Assembly: GCA_021775355.1 (NCBI GenBank) | Contig: JAJFHZ010000026.1 | Coordinates: 1-64,000 of the forward strand | Length of the DNA: 64,000 nucleotides | DNA from: Amylibacter sp. | Lineage (GTDB): Bacteria; Pseudomonadota; Alphaproteobacteria; Rhodobacterales; Rhodobacteraceae | Direction of reading: 5' to 3' | The notes under the pieces: model-generated | Seen by the model: only the letters and a program-made list of their open reading frames with translations | What the model was told of the DNA's origin: nothing | The model's database searches: none | Translations under genes and position numbers: made by a program | Shown here: piece by piece, positions 18,203-27,585 of the stretch | Layout: every line of letters starts with the position of its first letter | How positions within the stretch are numbered: the first letter of the stretch is position 1

Positions 18203-20848
18203 GTGTCCGCACCAATTAGTGCCGTAACGCCGATGATGGCACAGTTTCTGGATATAAAATCAGATTATCCGGATGCATTGCTATTCTACCGCATGGGCGA
18301 CTTCTATGAGATGTTTTTTGATGATGCGGTTCAGGCCTCGCAAGCATTGGATATTGCCCTGACAAAGCGCGGCAAGCATCTGGGTATAGATATTCCCATG
18401 TGTGGCGTCCCGCATCACGCCGCCGAAGGATATTTTTTGACACTAATCCGCAAAGGCTTTCGTGTAGCGGTTTGTGAACAGCTGGAAAATCCTGCAGAGG
18501 CAAAAAAACGCGGATCAAAGTCAGTGGTCAAACGCGGCGTTGTGCGCCTGGTAACGCCTGGTACGTTGACAGAAGATAGCCTGCTGAATGCGCGCCAGCA
18601 CAATTTCCTGTGCAGCTTTGCCAATATTCGCGGCGACTGCGCTCTAGCATGGGCGGATGTTTCTACAGGTGACTTTTATGTGCAAACCTGTCATGCAACC
18701 AAACTTGGGCCGCTTCTTGCACGACTGGCACCTAAAGAGGTTCTGATTTCTGAATCTTCAGAAGTTGGCCTTCAAGATCAAATAGAAGAGCTGGGCAGTG
18801 CCGCTACAATATTGGCGCGGTCCAGTTTTGACAGCGATCAGGCCACAAAAAGACTATGCGGGTTATTCAACGTCAAAACCCTAGATGGTTTTGGGATCTT
18901 TTCCCGCCCTGAACTGTCTTGCCTTGGTGCGATTGTTGACTATCTGGACATCACCCAAAAAGGCAAACTGCCATTGTTGCGCCCACCGGTTCAGGAACAA
19001 AGCGATGCTGGCGTTCATATTGATGCCGCAACAAGGAGGAATCTGGAGCTAACACGGTCTTTGTCAGGTGAAAAACCTGGCTCCTTACTACACGCAATTG
19101 ATCGCACTGTGACGGGAGCAGGCGCACGATTGTTGGAATTCAGATTAACCAGCCCCTCAACAGACATCACTGTGATCAGCAACCGGCTTGATTGTTTGAC
19201 CTATTTCGAATCGCATGCTGAAAAGCGAGCCTATGCACGCGATCTGTTAAAACAAACCCCCGATATCAACCGCGCACTATCACGCCTTTCATTGGAACGT
19301 GGTGGACCAAGGGATTTGGATGCAATTAAAAACGGACTTATTCAGGCAAACGAATTTTTAAAGTCATTTTCTATTGAAGATCTGCCACACACACTGCAAC
19401 AGATTTTCAAAGCGTTAAAAACAGACACCCGCATCGTTGCAACACTGGATGCCACGATTCAAGATGTGCCGCCTTTGCTGACGCGCGATGGCGGATTTGT
19501 CAAATCAGGCTATCACTCTGAACTGGATGAATTGCGCGCCTTGCGCGATGATGGGCGTAAGGTAATTCTTGGACTGCAGGCGAATTACAGTCAACAAACA
19601 GGCATTACTGCACTTAAAATAAAGCACAATAATGTATTGGGTTACTTTATTGAAACCCCGGCCACGCACGCACAAAAAATGCTTAGTGATGATTTTTCAG
19701 ACCTCTATATTCATCGCCAAACCACCGCTAACGCTGTGCGGTTTACTACAATTGAACTGTCAAAATTGGAAACAAAAATTCTGAATGCGGCGGGCAGAAT
19801 TTTAGAACTTGAAAAAGAGATTTTTGCGGATACGGCCCATTTTGTCGTCAATAATGCACCAGAAATCAGCGCTTGCGCGAAAGCACTGGCTGAAATTGAT
19901 GTTCACTCTGCGTTTGCCGATCTTTCGGTTTCTGAGGGTTGGGCAAGACCCATTTTGACGAATGGTTTAGAGTTTGAAATTAAGGGCGGCCGTCATCCTG
20001 TTGTTGAAATGGCCCTTCGAAAAGAGGCGTCCGGTCATTTTGTGGCCAATGACTGTACCCTGTCGGCAGGTGAGGCCGACAGCAAGCCTATTTGGTTGCT
20101 TACCGGCCCCAATATGGCCGGTAAATCCACATTTCTGCGTCAAAATGCATTGATTGCAATTTTAGCACAAATTGGCAGCCACGTGCCCGCAGAATCGGCT
20201 ACAATTGGCATTGTCACACAAATATTTTCTCGTGTTGGGGCGTCTGATGATTTAGCCCGCGGGCGATCCACCTTTATGGTCGAAATGGTCGAAACCGCCG
20301 CTATTCTAAATCAGGCAGGCAGCCGTGCTTTAGTGATTTTAGATGAAATTGGGCGCGGCACCGCCACTTATGATGGCCTTTCTATTGCGTGGGCAACACT
20401 TGAGCATCTGCATGATGTCAACAAAAGCCGCTGCCTGTTTGCAACACATTATCACGAATTGACCAGCTTATCATCAAAGCTAAAAGGTCTGGCAAATGCA
20501 ACCGTTGCGGTGCGCGAATGGGATGGGGACATAATATTCCTGCACGAAGTACGCCTAGGCTCTGCCGATAGATCATACGGCGTACAGGTTGCCAAACTTG
20601 CAGGGCTTCCGCCCGCTGTTGTTGAGCGGGCAAAGGCCGTTTTGGAAAAGCTTGAAGCTGGCGATCAGGGCAAGACTGCGTCTAATGCTTTGTTTGATGG
20701 TCTACCCTTGTTTTCGGTCACAGCTTCACAACCTGTCACTCGAAACAAGCCCAGTGCGGTTGATGAATTTCTGGCAGACGTAACGCCCGATGATCTGAGT
20801 CCGCGGGAAGCTTTGAACATACTGTACAAGCTAAAAAAGCTGGAATGA
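18203..20848 (+). CDS. mutS: DNA mismatch repair protein MutS
   Basis: MutS recognises base mismatches and small loops in DNA and recruits MutL. The 881-residue protein starts at GTG 18203 after a GGGGG ribosome site. The mismatch-recognition domain has the Phe-x-Glu wedge at F34-Y-E36 (GDFYEMF); the ATPase domain has Walker A GPNMAGKST from residue 635, then FMVEMVETAAIL, DEIGRGTATYDG (Walker B and signature) and the FATHYHEL switch. The C-terminus carries the short tetramerisation region. The 151 bases shared with maeB's start hold two divergent promoters in principle. Confidence 0.97.
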   Translation: MSAPISAVTPMMAQFLDIKSDYPDALLFYRMGDFYEMFFDDAVQASQALDIALTKRGKHLGIDIPMCGVPHHAAEGYFLTLIRKGFRVAVCEQLENPAEAKKRGSKSVVKRGVVRLVTPGTLTEDSLLNARQHNFLCSFANIRGDCALAWADVSTGDFYVQTCHATKLGPLLARLAPKEVLISESSEVGLQDQIEELGSAATILARSSFDSDQATKRLCGLFNVKTLDGFGIFSRPELSCLGAIVDYLDITQKGKLPLLRPPVQEQSDAGVHIDAATRRNLELTRSLSGEKPGSLLHAIDRTVTGAGARLLEFRLTSPSTDITVISNRLDCLTYFESHAEKRAYARDLLKQTPDINRALSRLSLERGGPRDLDAIKNGLIQANEFLKSFSIEDLPHTLQQIFKALKTDTRIVATLDATIQDVPPLLTRDGGFVKSGYHSELDELRALRDDGRKVILGLQANYSQQTGITALKIKHNNVLGYFIETPATHAQKMLSDDFSDLYIHRQTTANAVRFTTIELSKLETKILNAAGRILELEKEIFADTAHFVVNNAPEISACAKALAEIDVHSAFADLSVSEGWARPILTNGLEFEIKGGRHPVVEMALRKEASGHFVANDCTLSAGEADSKPIWLLTGPNMAGKSTFLRQNALIAILAQIGSHVPAESATIGIVTQIFSRVGASDDLARGRSTFMVEMVETAAILNQAGSRALVILDEIGRGTATYDGLSIAWATLEHLHDVNKSRCLFATHYHELTSLSSKLKGLANATVAVREWDGDIIFLHEVRLGSADRSYGVQVAKLAGLPPAVVERAKAVLEKLEAGDQGKTASNALFDGLPLFSVTASQPVTRNKPSAVDEFLADVTPDDLSPREALNILYKLKKLE

Positions 20849-20849
20849 T

Positions 20850-21242
20850 CTATAAACCGGGACCATTTTTACCGGGCAACATATCCTGACCAAAACATAA
20901 TATATTACCGTCCAAATCTTCTATTTCCATATCACGACAACCATAGGGCTGGGCCACTATTTCCTGATTGATTTTAACATTATTCCCAGCGGCCTGTGTT
21001 GCAAACGCTTCAATGTCGGCAACATAAAAATAAGCCGCCCACTGCCCATCACTGCCGGTGGTTTTTGCACGTTGCAAACCAACCGTAATACCGTCCATTA
21101 CAACAATTGCAAAGCGAGGCTTGTTGGCATCATCTTTCCAAAATCCAGCCAATGAAAACCCCAGCGTATCTGTGAAAAAATCAGTAGATTTTTCCACATC
21201 CCTAACCGATAGGATCGGCATCGAACGATAACCCTGGATCAT
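20850..21242 (-). CDS. VOC-family (glyoxalase/bleomycin resistance-like) protein
   Basis: This 130-residue protein has one vicinal-oxygen-chelate module: ILSVRDVEKSTDFFTDTLGF at the start, a VADIEAF turn, and a YGCRDMEIEDLDGNILCFG ending. The family includes lactoylglutathione lyases, dioxygenases and drug-binding resistance proteins, and the sequence alone does not tell which. It has no membrane segment. It follows grpE on the minus strand after 15 bases and converges with mutS, whose stop is one base away. A role in the chaperone operon is not expected. Confidence 0.78.
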   Translation of the reverse strand: MIQGYRSMPILSVRDVEKSTDFFTDTLGFSLAGFWKDDANKPRFAIVVMDGITVGLQRAKTTGSDGQWAAYFYVADIEAFATQAAGNNVKINQEIVAQPYGCRDMEIEDLDGNILCFGQDMLPGKNGPGL

Positions 21243-21257
21243 GATCTTTCCTTTTGA

Positions 21258-21815
21258 TTAACCACCTGAAGACACCCCAACCTGTGCCGCACGCAACAAA
21301 CGGTCCCCAATCATAAAGCCCTGACTTAACACCTGTATAATATGCCCTGCCTTAATACCCGGCATAGGTGCTTCAAACATTGCCTCGTGAATTTTCGGAT
21401 CAAACCTGTCACCCGGCAAGGGCATCAGAACTTCAATCTTATGATTTCTAAATACAGACAAAAGTTCACGTTTCGTAAGCTCAATTCCATCAATCAATGC
21501 TTTTGAAGCTGTGCGTTGCCCTTCATCAACGGCCTCTAGTGCGCGCGACATATTATCATAGACCGACAACATATCTTTTGCCAATTTAGCACCACCATAA
21601 ACCTCTGCATCACGGCGGCTGCGCTCGCCGCGCTTACGTTGATTTTCAGCCTCCGCCAAGGCCCGCATCAGTCGGTCTTTCAGCGCTTCGTTTTCTTGAT
21701 GCAGTTCGTCAAGTTCAGACAATTTCATTGCCTCTTCGCTGATGTCAATTTCTTCAAAATCTTCAACATCATCAAAGTCTGGGTTGGTTTCCATTTTTTG
21801 TTCTTCGTCAGCCAT
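21258..21815 (-). CDS. grpE: Nucleotide exchange factor GrpE
   Basis: GrpE releases ADP from DnaK. The 185-residue protein has an acidic N-terminus, a long coiled coil (about 35-85, with LHQENEALKDRLMRALAEAEN) that forms the dimer stalk, and the beta-domain ending in GDRLLRAAQVGVS. It is 17 bases downstream of hrcA, forming an hrcA-grpE unit separate from dnaK-dnaJ. Confidence 0.96.
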   Translation of the reverse strand: MADEEQKMETNPDFDDVEDFEEIDISEEAMKLSELDELHQENEALKDRLMRALAEAENQRKRGERSRRDAEVYGGAKLAKDMLSVYDNMSRALEAVDEGQRTASKALIDGIELTKRELLSVFRNHKIEVLMPLPGDRFDPKIHEAMFEAPMPGIKAGHIIQVLSQGFMIGDRLLRAAQVGVSSGG

Positions 21816-21832
21816 GTTTTTGCCTTCGTATC

Positions 21833-22906
21833 CTATTTTGACAATATGCGCCCAATCAGTTGCGCGGTGTAGTCCACGATCGGAACAATCCGACCATAAT
21901 TCAGGCGCGTCGGGCCTATAACGCCCACAGCACCAATAACTTTTCGATCAGCGTTCATATAAGGAGAAACTACCAAAGAGCTACCCGAAAGTGAAAAAAG
22001 TTTGTTTTCAGAGCCAATAAAAACCCTAACGCCCTCACCCTGTTCCGACAAAGTGAGAAATTCCGCAATTTCTTTCTTTTGTTCAAGATCATCAAACAGC
22101 TCTTTTACACGATCCAAATCTTGTTGGGTTGTTGCCTCTTCGATCAGGTTTGATCGTCCCCGTACAATCAAACGTGCATCCGTTCCGGTATCTAATGCCC
22201 AGCTGGCAACACCGTCTTCGATCAAGTTCTGTGCAAGCTTGTCCAACTCCAGCCTGTGTTTTTCTATTTCACGAAACAACACATCACGCAAATCGCTTAA
22301 TGTGCGGCCCGCAACTACAGAATTCACAAAATTCGCCGCTTCGCGCATGGATGATGGTGTTTGGCCGGGCGACGGGGTGAATACGCGATTTTCAACCTGC
22401 CCATCATTCATCACCAAAATAACCAAAGCGCGTTCAGGCGTTAACGACACAAACTCAATATGCTTAATCGGTGTTTCCGATTTTGGCGCCAAAACAACAC
22501 TTGCACTATGGGTCAGACCAGATAATAGCGCCCCTGCCTTATCCAGCACGGCGCCCACTTCACTTTCTTCTTGTGAAATAGACTTTTCGATTTGTTTGCG
22601 CTCATTGTTTGATATGTCTCCAACTTCCAGCAGGCCATCAACAAACAAGCGTAACCCTTGTTGTGTGGGGATGCGCCCTGCGGAAACATGCGGACTATCC
22701 AATAAACCAAGGTGTTCCAAATCTTGCATTACATTACGAATAGTTGCTGCTGAAACCTGTTCGCTTAGCGATCTTGTCAGCGTACGCGATCCCATAGGTT
22801 CGCCGGTTTCCAGATACGATTCTACCAAAAGCCGAAAAACCTCTCGGCTACGGCTGTTCATGTCATTTATCGGGCTTGCGGGCAGATCGACCAAGGGTTC
22901 ATCCAA
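21833..22906 (-). CDS. hrcA: Heat-inducible transcription repressor HrcA
   Basis: HrcA binds CIRCE operators and represses chaperone genes, usually groESL in alphaproteobacteria. The 357 residues start with a winged helix (about 15-80: REVFRLLVESYLETGEPMGS, TRNVMQDLEHLGLL reads here as TIRNVMQDL), followed by the GAF-like and inserted dimerisation domains. I find no CIRCE element upstream of dnaK, hrcA or grpE, so its target is probably groESL outside the window. Confidence 0.94.
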   Translation of the reverse strand: MDEPLVDLPASPINDMNSRSREVFRLLVESYLETGEPMGSRTLTRSLSEQVSAATIRNVMQDLEHLGLLDSPHVSAGRIPTQQGLRLFVDGLLEVGDISNNERKQIEKSISQEESEVGAVLDKAGALLSGLTHSASVVLAPKSETPIKHIEFVSLTPERALVILVMNDGQVENRVFTPSPGQTPSSMREAANFVNSVVAGRTLSDLRDVLFREIEKHRLELDKLAQNLIEDGVASWALDTGTDARLIVRGRSNLIEEATTQQDLDRVKELFDDLEQKKEIAEFLTLSEQGEGVRVFIGSENKLFSLSGSSLVVSPYMNADRKVIGAVGVIGPTRLNYGRIVPIVDYTAQLIGRILSK

Positions 22907-22922
22907 ATTCTAAAGCTTGTTA

Positions 22923-22951
22923 TTTCTAGGGATTGTTTGCCTTGCGGTCAA
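22923..22951 (-). promoter_or_regulatory. Putative hrcA-grpE promoter
   Basis: On the minus strand TTGACC (22951-22946), a 17-base spacer and TAGAAA (22928-22923) lie 17-45 bases ahead of the hrcA start. The -35 is near consensus and the -10 is fair. The transcript would begin only about 10 bases before the start codon. Confidence 0.45.
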
Positions 22952-22958
22952 TCGGCCT

Positions 22959-22987
22959 TTGCACCTTTCGCATCAAACAGGTATCAC
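22959..22987 (+). promoter_or_regulatory. Putative rph-rdgB-hemW promoter
   Basis: TTGCAC (22959-22964), a 17-base spacer and TATCAC (22982-22987) lie about 25-50 bases ahead of the rph ATG and back to back with the hrcA promoter. The -10 is weak. Confidence 0.38.
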
Positions 22988-23011
22988 GCGTAAAAACAAA
23001 GGAACAAACCC

Positions 23012-23725
23012 ATGCGCCCATCAAGCCGAGCAACTGACGAGATGCGAAACATTGTTGTTGAAACCAACTTCACCAAGCACGCCGAAGGGTCATGCCTGAT
23101 CAAATGCGGGGAAACACACGTATTATGCACAGCTTCCGTTGAAGAACATGTCCCGCCTTTCATGCGCAACACCGGGTTGGGGTGGGTTACCGCTGAATAC
23201 GGCATGTTGCCGCGCGCAACAAACACCCGCAATCGCCGGGAAGCGGCCGCGGGCAAACAATCTGGGCGCACCCAGGAAATTCAACGCCTTATTGGCCGTT
23301 CTTTACGTGCCGGTATCGATCGCGTTGCCTTAGGCGAACGTCAAATCACCGTTGATTGCGATGTCATACAAGCAGATGGTGGAACGCGTTGCGCATCTAT
23401 TACGGGTGGTTGGATTGCACTACGCTTAGCCGTAAATGGCCTTCTTACTGCAGGGTTGCTTAAAAGTGACCCAATTGTCGGCCATGTAGCCGCAATAAGC
23501 TGTGGCATTTATGGTGGTCAGCCAATTCTGGATTTGGATTATGCCGAAGACAGCGAAGCAGGAACCGATGCAAATTTCGTAATGACAGGTACAGGCGGTA
23601 TTATCGAAGTTCAAGGCTCTGCTGAAGGGGCTACATTTTCACGCGATGAATTTAATGCACTAATGGATCTTGCTGAAAAAGGTGCGGCAGAATTAATCGC
23701 AGCGCAAAAAGCTGCAACAGCCTAA
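23012..23725 (+). CDS. rph: Ribonuclease PH
   Basis: RNase PH trims tRNA precursor 3' ends by phosphorolysis and works as a hexameric ring. The 237 residues start [14 protein letters not shown] and show family blocks: [34 protein letters not shown], the phosphate-binding [17 protein letters not shown] region, [18 protein letters not shown], and [20 protein letters not shown]. Unlike the inactive E. coli K-12 copy, it is full length. rdgB follows after two bases. Confidence 0.97.
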   Translation: MRPSSRATDEMRNIVVETNFTKHAEGSCLIKCGETHVLCTASVEEHVPPFMRNTGLGWVTAEYGMLPRATNTRNRREAAAGKQSGRTQEIQRLIGRSLRAGIDRVALGERQITVDCDVIQADGGTRCASITGGWIALRLAVNGLLTAGLLKSDPIVGHVAAISCGIYGGQPILDLDYAEDSEAGTDANFVMTGTGGIIEVQGSAEGATFSRDEFNALMDLAEKGAAELIAAQKAATA

Positions 23726-23727
23726 AT

Positions 23728-24339
23728 ATGCGTAAACTCACAGAAAATAAACTGGTTCTAGCCTCCCATAATAAGGGTAAACTGGTTGAGATTGCTAAAT
23801 TACTTGAGCCGTTCGGTAAATCTGTAATTTCTGCGGGTGAATTAGAGTTTGATGAGCCGGAAGAAACTGAAGATACGTTTGAGGGCAATGCGCGTATCAA
23901 AGCGCATTTTGCCGCAAGAGCGTCTGGCCTGCCCGCATTATCGGACGATAGCGGGCTTCAGGTTCAGGCGCTAAATAACGCACCCGGCGTTTATTCTGCC
24001 GATTGGGCCGAAACACCAAGCGGGCGCGATTTTGAAATGGCCATGGCCAAAGTTTGGAAAGCGTTGAAAAACAGCAAAAAAACCGCGCCTTATAAAGCCC
24101 GCTTTATTTGTGTCTTGTGTGTTGCATGGCCTGATGGCCATGATGAAATATTTCGCGGTACTGTTGCGGGAAATATAGTCTGGCCAATGCGCGGAAAACA
24201 TGGGTTTGGATATGACCCAATATTCCAGCCCCATGGACTTACCCAAACTTTTGGCGAAATTGATCCTGCCCAGAAACATACAATCAGCCATCGTGCTGAT
24301 GCTTTTGAAAAACTTACCCTTGAGTGTTTAAGTGCCTGA
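23728..24339 (+). CDS. rdgB: dITP/XTP pyrophosphatase RdgB
   Basis: RdgB hydrolyses non-canonical purine nucleoside triphosphates (dITP, XTP), keeping them out of DNA and RNA. The 203 residues include the substrate loop LVLASHNKGKLVEI, the metal site FEGNARIKAHFAA and ALSDDSGLQV, and the base-recognition FGYDPIF and SHRADAF segments. It begins at ATG 23728 and ends overlapping hemW by eight bases, so translation of the two is probably coupled. Confidence 0.96.
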   Translation: MRKLTENKLVLASHNKGKLVEIAKLLEPFGKSVISAGELEFDEPEETEDTFEGNARIKAHFAARASGLPALSDDSGLQVQALNNAPGVYSADWAETPSGRDFEMAMAKVWKALKNSKKTAPYKARFICVLCVAWPDGHDEIFRGTVAGNIVWPMRGKHGFGYDPIFQPHGLTQTFGEIDPAQKHTISHRADAFEKLTLECLSA

Positions 24340-25489
24340 AGATTGGCAAAATGGTGGTTTCGGAATTTATGTTCATTGGCCGTTTTGCCTATCAAAATGC
24401 CCCTACTGCGATTTCAACTCTCACGTTCGCCAAAACATAGATCACGCCGTATGGAAAGATGCGCTTTTATCCGAATTACGCCATGCGGCACAATTAACCC
24501 CTGGTCGTTCTGTCCAGTCCATATTTTTTGGTGGCGGCACCCCCAGCCTAATGGCCCCGGACACTGTTGCCGCCATTATTGATGAGGTTGCTAGGCTTTG
24601 GCATATTGGAAACGACATAGAGATCACATTAGAGGCCAATCCAACATCCGTAGAATCCAACAAATTTGCAGATTTTAATGCAGCAGGTGTAAATCGTATC
24701 TCAATGGGCATTCAGGCCCTTAACAACGTTGATCTAAAGCGCCTTGGGCGCCTTCATTCAACACAAGAGGCACTACAAGCATTTGATATTGCTAAAGAAT
24801 ATTTTAATAGGGTTAGTTTTGATCTTATATATGCTAGACAGAATCAAACGCTTGCCGGCTGGCAGTCCGAATTAACGCGGGCCTTAGACTTAACGGTTGA
24901 CCACTTGTCCTTATATCAATTGACGATTGAAAGCGGTACACGGTTTGGCCAGCTTTATGATATTGGAAAACTAAAAGGGCTGCCTGACGATGATTTGGCT
25001 GCAGACATGTATCAAGCAACCAGCGATATTTGTTCAAACGCTGGATTGAGCAACTATGAGGTTTCTAATTATGCCAAAACAGAAGCCGAATCCCGTCACA
25101 ACATGATCTATTGGCGGTATGGCGATTATATTGGTATTGGCCCGGGCGCCCACGGTCGTATAACTGTTAATGGATCAAAACATGCAACTGAAACCCCTAT
25201 ACTGCCAGAGGATTGGCTGCAGAGCGTTCAGGCGAATGGATTTGCTCTTAAATGTGTTGAAATTATTTCAAAATCAGCACAGGCTGAAGAGTATCTGATG
25301 ATGTCGCTACGCCTTGCAGAAGGAACAGATCTTGAGCGGTATGAGTCCTTATCGGGCAAACCTCTAAATCCTGAAAAGACCGAACTTCTTGCAGAAGCGG
25401 GTTTGTTAACACATAAAAATAACAGGCTGGTCGCCACCCTATCAGGGCGTATGGTTTTAAATGCAGTTTTAAAAGAACTGCTCGCTTAG
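24332..25489 (+). CDS. hemW: Radical SAM heme chaperone HemW
   Basis: HemW binds heme and a [4Fe-4S] cluster and is thought to insert heme into target proteins; it was long misnamed oxygen-independent coproporphyrinogen oxidase (HemN). The 385 residues begin at GTG 24332 inside the end of rdgB. The radical SAM motif CxxxCxxC lies in WPFCLSKCPYCDFNSH, followed by SIFFGGGTPSLM and SMGIQALNNVDLKRLGR. It lacks the N-terminal extension of true HemN, which favours HemW. The C-terminal HemN-C domain is present. Confidence 0.92.
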   Translation: MPEDWQNGGFGIYVHWPFCLSKCPYCDFNSHVRQNIDHAVWKDALLSELRHAAQLTPGRSVQSIFFGGGTPSLMAPDTVAAIIDEVARLWHIGNDIEITLEANPTSVESNKFADFNAAGVNRISMGIQALNNVDLKRLGRLHSTQEALQAFDIAKEYFNRVSFDLIYARQNQTLAGWQSELTRALDLTVDHLSLYQLTIESGTRFGQLYDIGKLKGLPDDDLAADMYQATSDICSNAGLSNYEVSNYAKTEAESRHNMIYWRYGDYIGIGPGAHGRITVNGSKHATETPILPEDWLQSVQANGFALKCVEIISKSAQAEEYLMMSLRLAEGTDLERYESLSGKPLNPEKTELLAEAGLLTHKNNRLVATLSGRMVLNAVLKELLA

Positions 25490-25501
25490 GAGGACAGATA
25501 A

Positions 25502-25855
25502 ATGCGCGGTCTTTGGTTTATATCCGGATGCATTTGCGTCGCCACCGGGGCTGTTGGAATTATACTGCCGTTGCTGCCAACTGTCCCATTCCTGTTATTG
25601 GCAGCGCTTTGCTTTGCCAAATCTTCTGATACAGCGCACAATTGGCTGATAACACACAAAGCTTTTGGGCCGCCAATTCAGGATTGGTACCAAAGCGGCG
25701 CCATCCGAAGGCCTGCAAAAGTTATGGCAACTTGTTGTATTCTTGCAGCTTTTACTGTTTCGCTTGCCTTGGGTGTTAGATGGTGGGCGCTTAGCCTACA
25801 GGCGATTGTATTGCTTTGTATTTCTATTTTTATTTGGAGCCGCCCAGAGGTCTAG
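25502..25855 (+). CDS. DUF454 (YbaN-type) small membrane protein
   Basis: This 117-residue inner-membrane protein starts with a hydrophobic helix containing GCICVATGAVGIILPLLPTV, then PFLLLAALCFAKSS, the characteristic opening of the DUF454/YbaN family, and has two further membrane helices at the C-terminus. The function of the family is not established. A consensus AGGAGG ribosome site precedes ATG 25502, 12 bases after hemW. The last 26 bases overlap the end of parB on the other strand. Confidence 0.85.
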   Translation: MRGLWFISGCICVATGAVGIILPLLPTVPFLLLAALCFAKSSDTAHNWLITHKAFGPPIQDWYQSGAIRRPAKVMATCCILAAFTVSLALGVRWWALSLQAIVLLCISIFIWSRPEV

Positions 25856-26759
25856 CGGACAATAGCTGGCATAAAGCATCCAACTGTTCCAGTGTTTTAT
25901 ACGAAATAGTTATTGCGCCAGTACTGCTGCCGTCCTTATGATCAATTGACACCTTCATATTCAGGTTTGCAGCCAGATCATCTTCTAAAACAATCGTATC
26001 CGCATCTTTTGGTCCACTAGAAATCGTTCGCTTGACCTTTGCCCGAACCCGATCAGCATCATCCTGCTTAGCCAACCGTTCTGTTTGGCGAACCGACAAT
26101 CCTTTCGATACAACAATCGCTGCAAGCTTTGACGGATTGTCAGCCGTTACAAGCGCACGCGCATGGCCAGAAGATAGTTCGCCCGCGCGCAACAGGCGCA
26201 AAACATCCTCTGGAAGGCTTAAAAGACGCAGGACATTGGCAATGTGACTTCTACTTTTCCCCAAAGCCTTTGCCAGCTTTTCTTGTGTATGGCCAAAGCT
26301 TTCCATCAATTGTTTAAAACCAAGGGCTTCTTCGACAGGATTAAGGTCAGCGCGCTGCACATTTTCAATAATTGCAACCTCAAGCATTTCTGTGTCGTCC
26401 ATTTCGCGGACGATTACGGGAATATCGTGCAGTTGCGCGATCTGAGCGGCACGCCAGCGACGCTCACCGGCTACAATCTGGTACATTTCAGCTTGTTTTG
26501 GGTCAGGACGTACAATTATAGGTTGTATGATGCCCTTTTCAGCTACTGATGCGGCGAGGTCATTCAAATCATCCTGATGAAAATCCTGACGGGGCTGGTC
26601 TGGATTTGCAGATATTTTTTCAATTGGTAAGCTTATTCCACCCCCCGATATGGCTGATTTTGATTCGCTAACGTGCGGCGATACTGGCTCTGCTTCTATA
26701 TCGGCCATCAAAGCCGACAGGCCGCGTCCAAGGCCTCTTTTTTCGGGTTTTTTACTCAT
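25830..26759 (-). CDS. parB: Chromosome partitioning protein ParB
   Basis: ParB loads at parS sites and spreads along DNA as a CTP-dependent clamp, guiding origin segregation with ParA. The 309 residues show the N-terminal MSKKPEKRGLGRGLSALM (ParA-interaction region), the CTP-binding pocket (GERRWRAAQ, ENVQRADLNPVEEA), a helix-turn-helix (QEKLAKALGKSRSHIANVLRLL) and the C-terminal dimerisation domain. Three perfect parS sites lie within 1-4 kb upstream. It overlaps parA by eight bases. Confidence 0.97.
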   Translation of the reverse strand: MSKKPEKRGLGRGLSALMADIEAEPVSPHVSESKSAISGGGISLPIEKISANPDQPRQDFHQDDLNDLAASVAEKGIIQPIIVRPDPKQAEMYQIVAGERRWRAAQIAQLHDIPVIVREMDDTEMLEVAIIENVQRADLNPVEEALGFKQLMESFGHTQEKLAKALGKSRSHIANVLRLLSLPEDVLRLLRAGELSSGHARALVTADNPSKLAAIVVSKGLSVRQTERLAKQDDADRVRAKVKRTISSGPKDADTIVLEDDLAANLNMKVSIDHKDGSSTGAITISYKTLEQLDALCQLLSARPLGGSK

Positions 26760-27585
26760 TATCTTTTAATTCCAATGGCTTAGAGGGTTTCTTGCTTTGT
26801 CCACGACGTATAAATTCTGCCGCCAAGCGGCGATAGGCAACACTGCCCCGACTAGCCTTATCATACAAGACCCCCGGCAAACCGAAAGAGGGAGCTTCAC
26901 TTAATCTAACATTTCTTGGCACAACAGTTTCATAAACCAACGCCCCCAGATTTTCGCGAACATCCTTTTCAACCTGGCCTGACAGATTGTTTCGTTTATC
27001 ATACATCGTCAGAACAATACCCTCAAAGACAAGTGACTTATTTATACCATCACGCACCTGCCGAACCGTCAACATCAACTGCGACAGGCCCTCCAATGCA
27101 AAAAATTCGCACTGAAGCGGTACCAAAACAGAATGACTAGCGGCCAAAGCGTTTAATGTCAGCAAATTAAGGGAAGGTGGGCAATCAATAATAACATATT
27201 CAATTCCCATCTTATTAAGCTTGGCTTCTTTGATAGATTGCCTTAAGCGCAACATCCTACCGCGATCAGCAACCAGCTCGACATCGGCAGAGCTTAAATC
27301 CGTTGTTGATGGCGCAAGATAAAGGTTTTCTACGCCAACATCCACAATACAGCTATTAATTCCAACCCCATCAACAAGCACATCGTACATCGTAACTTTA
27401 CGATCACGCGGATCTACGCCCAAGCCTGTTGACGCATTACCTTGTGGATCAAAGTCAATAATAAGTGTTTTTTTGCCGGATAGCGCTAAAGCTGCGCCTA
27501 AATTGATCGCCGTAGTCGTTTTTCCAACCCCACCCTTTTGATTTGCAACAGAAATAATTTTTGGATGATTTTCAATTTCAGGCAC
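26752..27585 (-). CDS. parA: Chromosome partitioning ATPase ParA
   Basis: ParA forms an ATP-dependent gradient on the nucleoid that pulls ParB-parS complexes apart. The 277 residues contain the deviant Walker A KGGVGKTT (17-24), FDPQGNASTGLG (Walker A'), and the Walker B region YVIIDCPPSLNLLTLNAL. It is the chromosomal (small, without N-terminal HTH) type. It overlaps rsmG by eight bases and parB by eight bases, so the three genes are tightly coupled. Confidence 0.97.
   Translation of the reverse strand: MPEIENHPKIISVANQKGGVGKTTTAINLGAALALSGKKTLIIDFDPQGNASTGLGVDPRDRKVTMYDVLVDGVGINSCIVDVGVENLYLAPSTTDLSSADVELVADRGRMLRLRQSIKEAKLNKMGIEYVIIDCPPSLNLLTLNALAASHSVLVPLQCEFFALEGLSQLMLTVRQVRDGINKSLVFEGIVLTMYDKRNNLSGQVEKDVRENLGALVYETVVPRNVRLSEAPSFGLPGVLYDKASRGSVAYRRLAAEFIRRGQSKKPSKPLELKDNE

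Noticed and set aside
22002..22913. 303-codon open frame on the plus strand opposite hrcA
   Set aside because: It is the complement of hrcA, a clear family member; the long frame follows from codon bias, and its protein is Ser/Arg-rich without recognisable domain.
21833..23011. CIRCE element near hrcA or grpE
   Set aside because: I looked for TTAGCACTC-N9-GAGTGCTAA-like sequence here and before dnaK and saw none.
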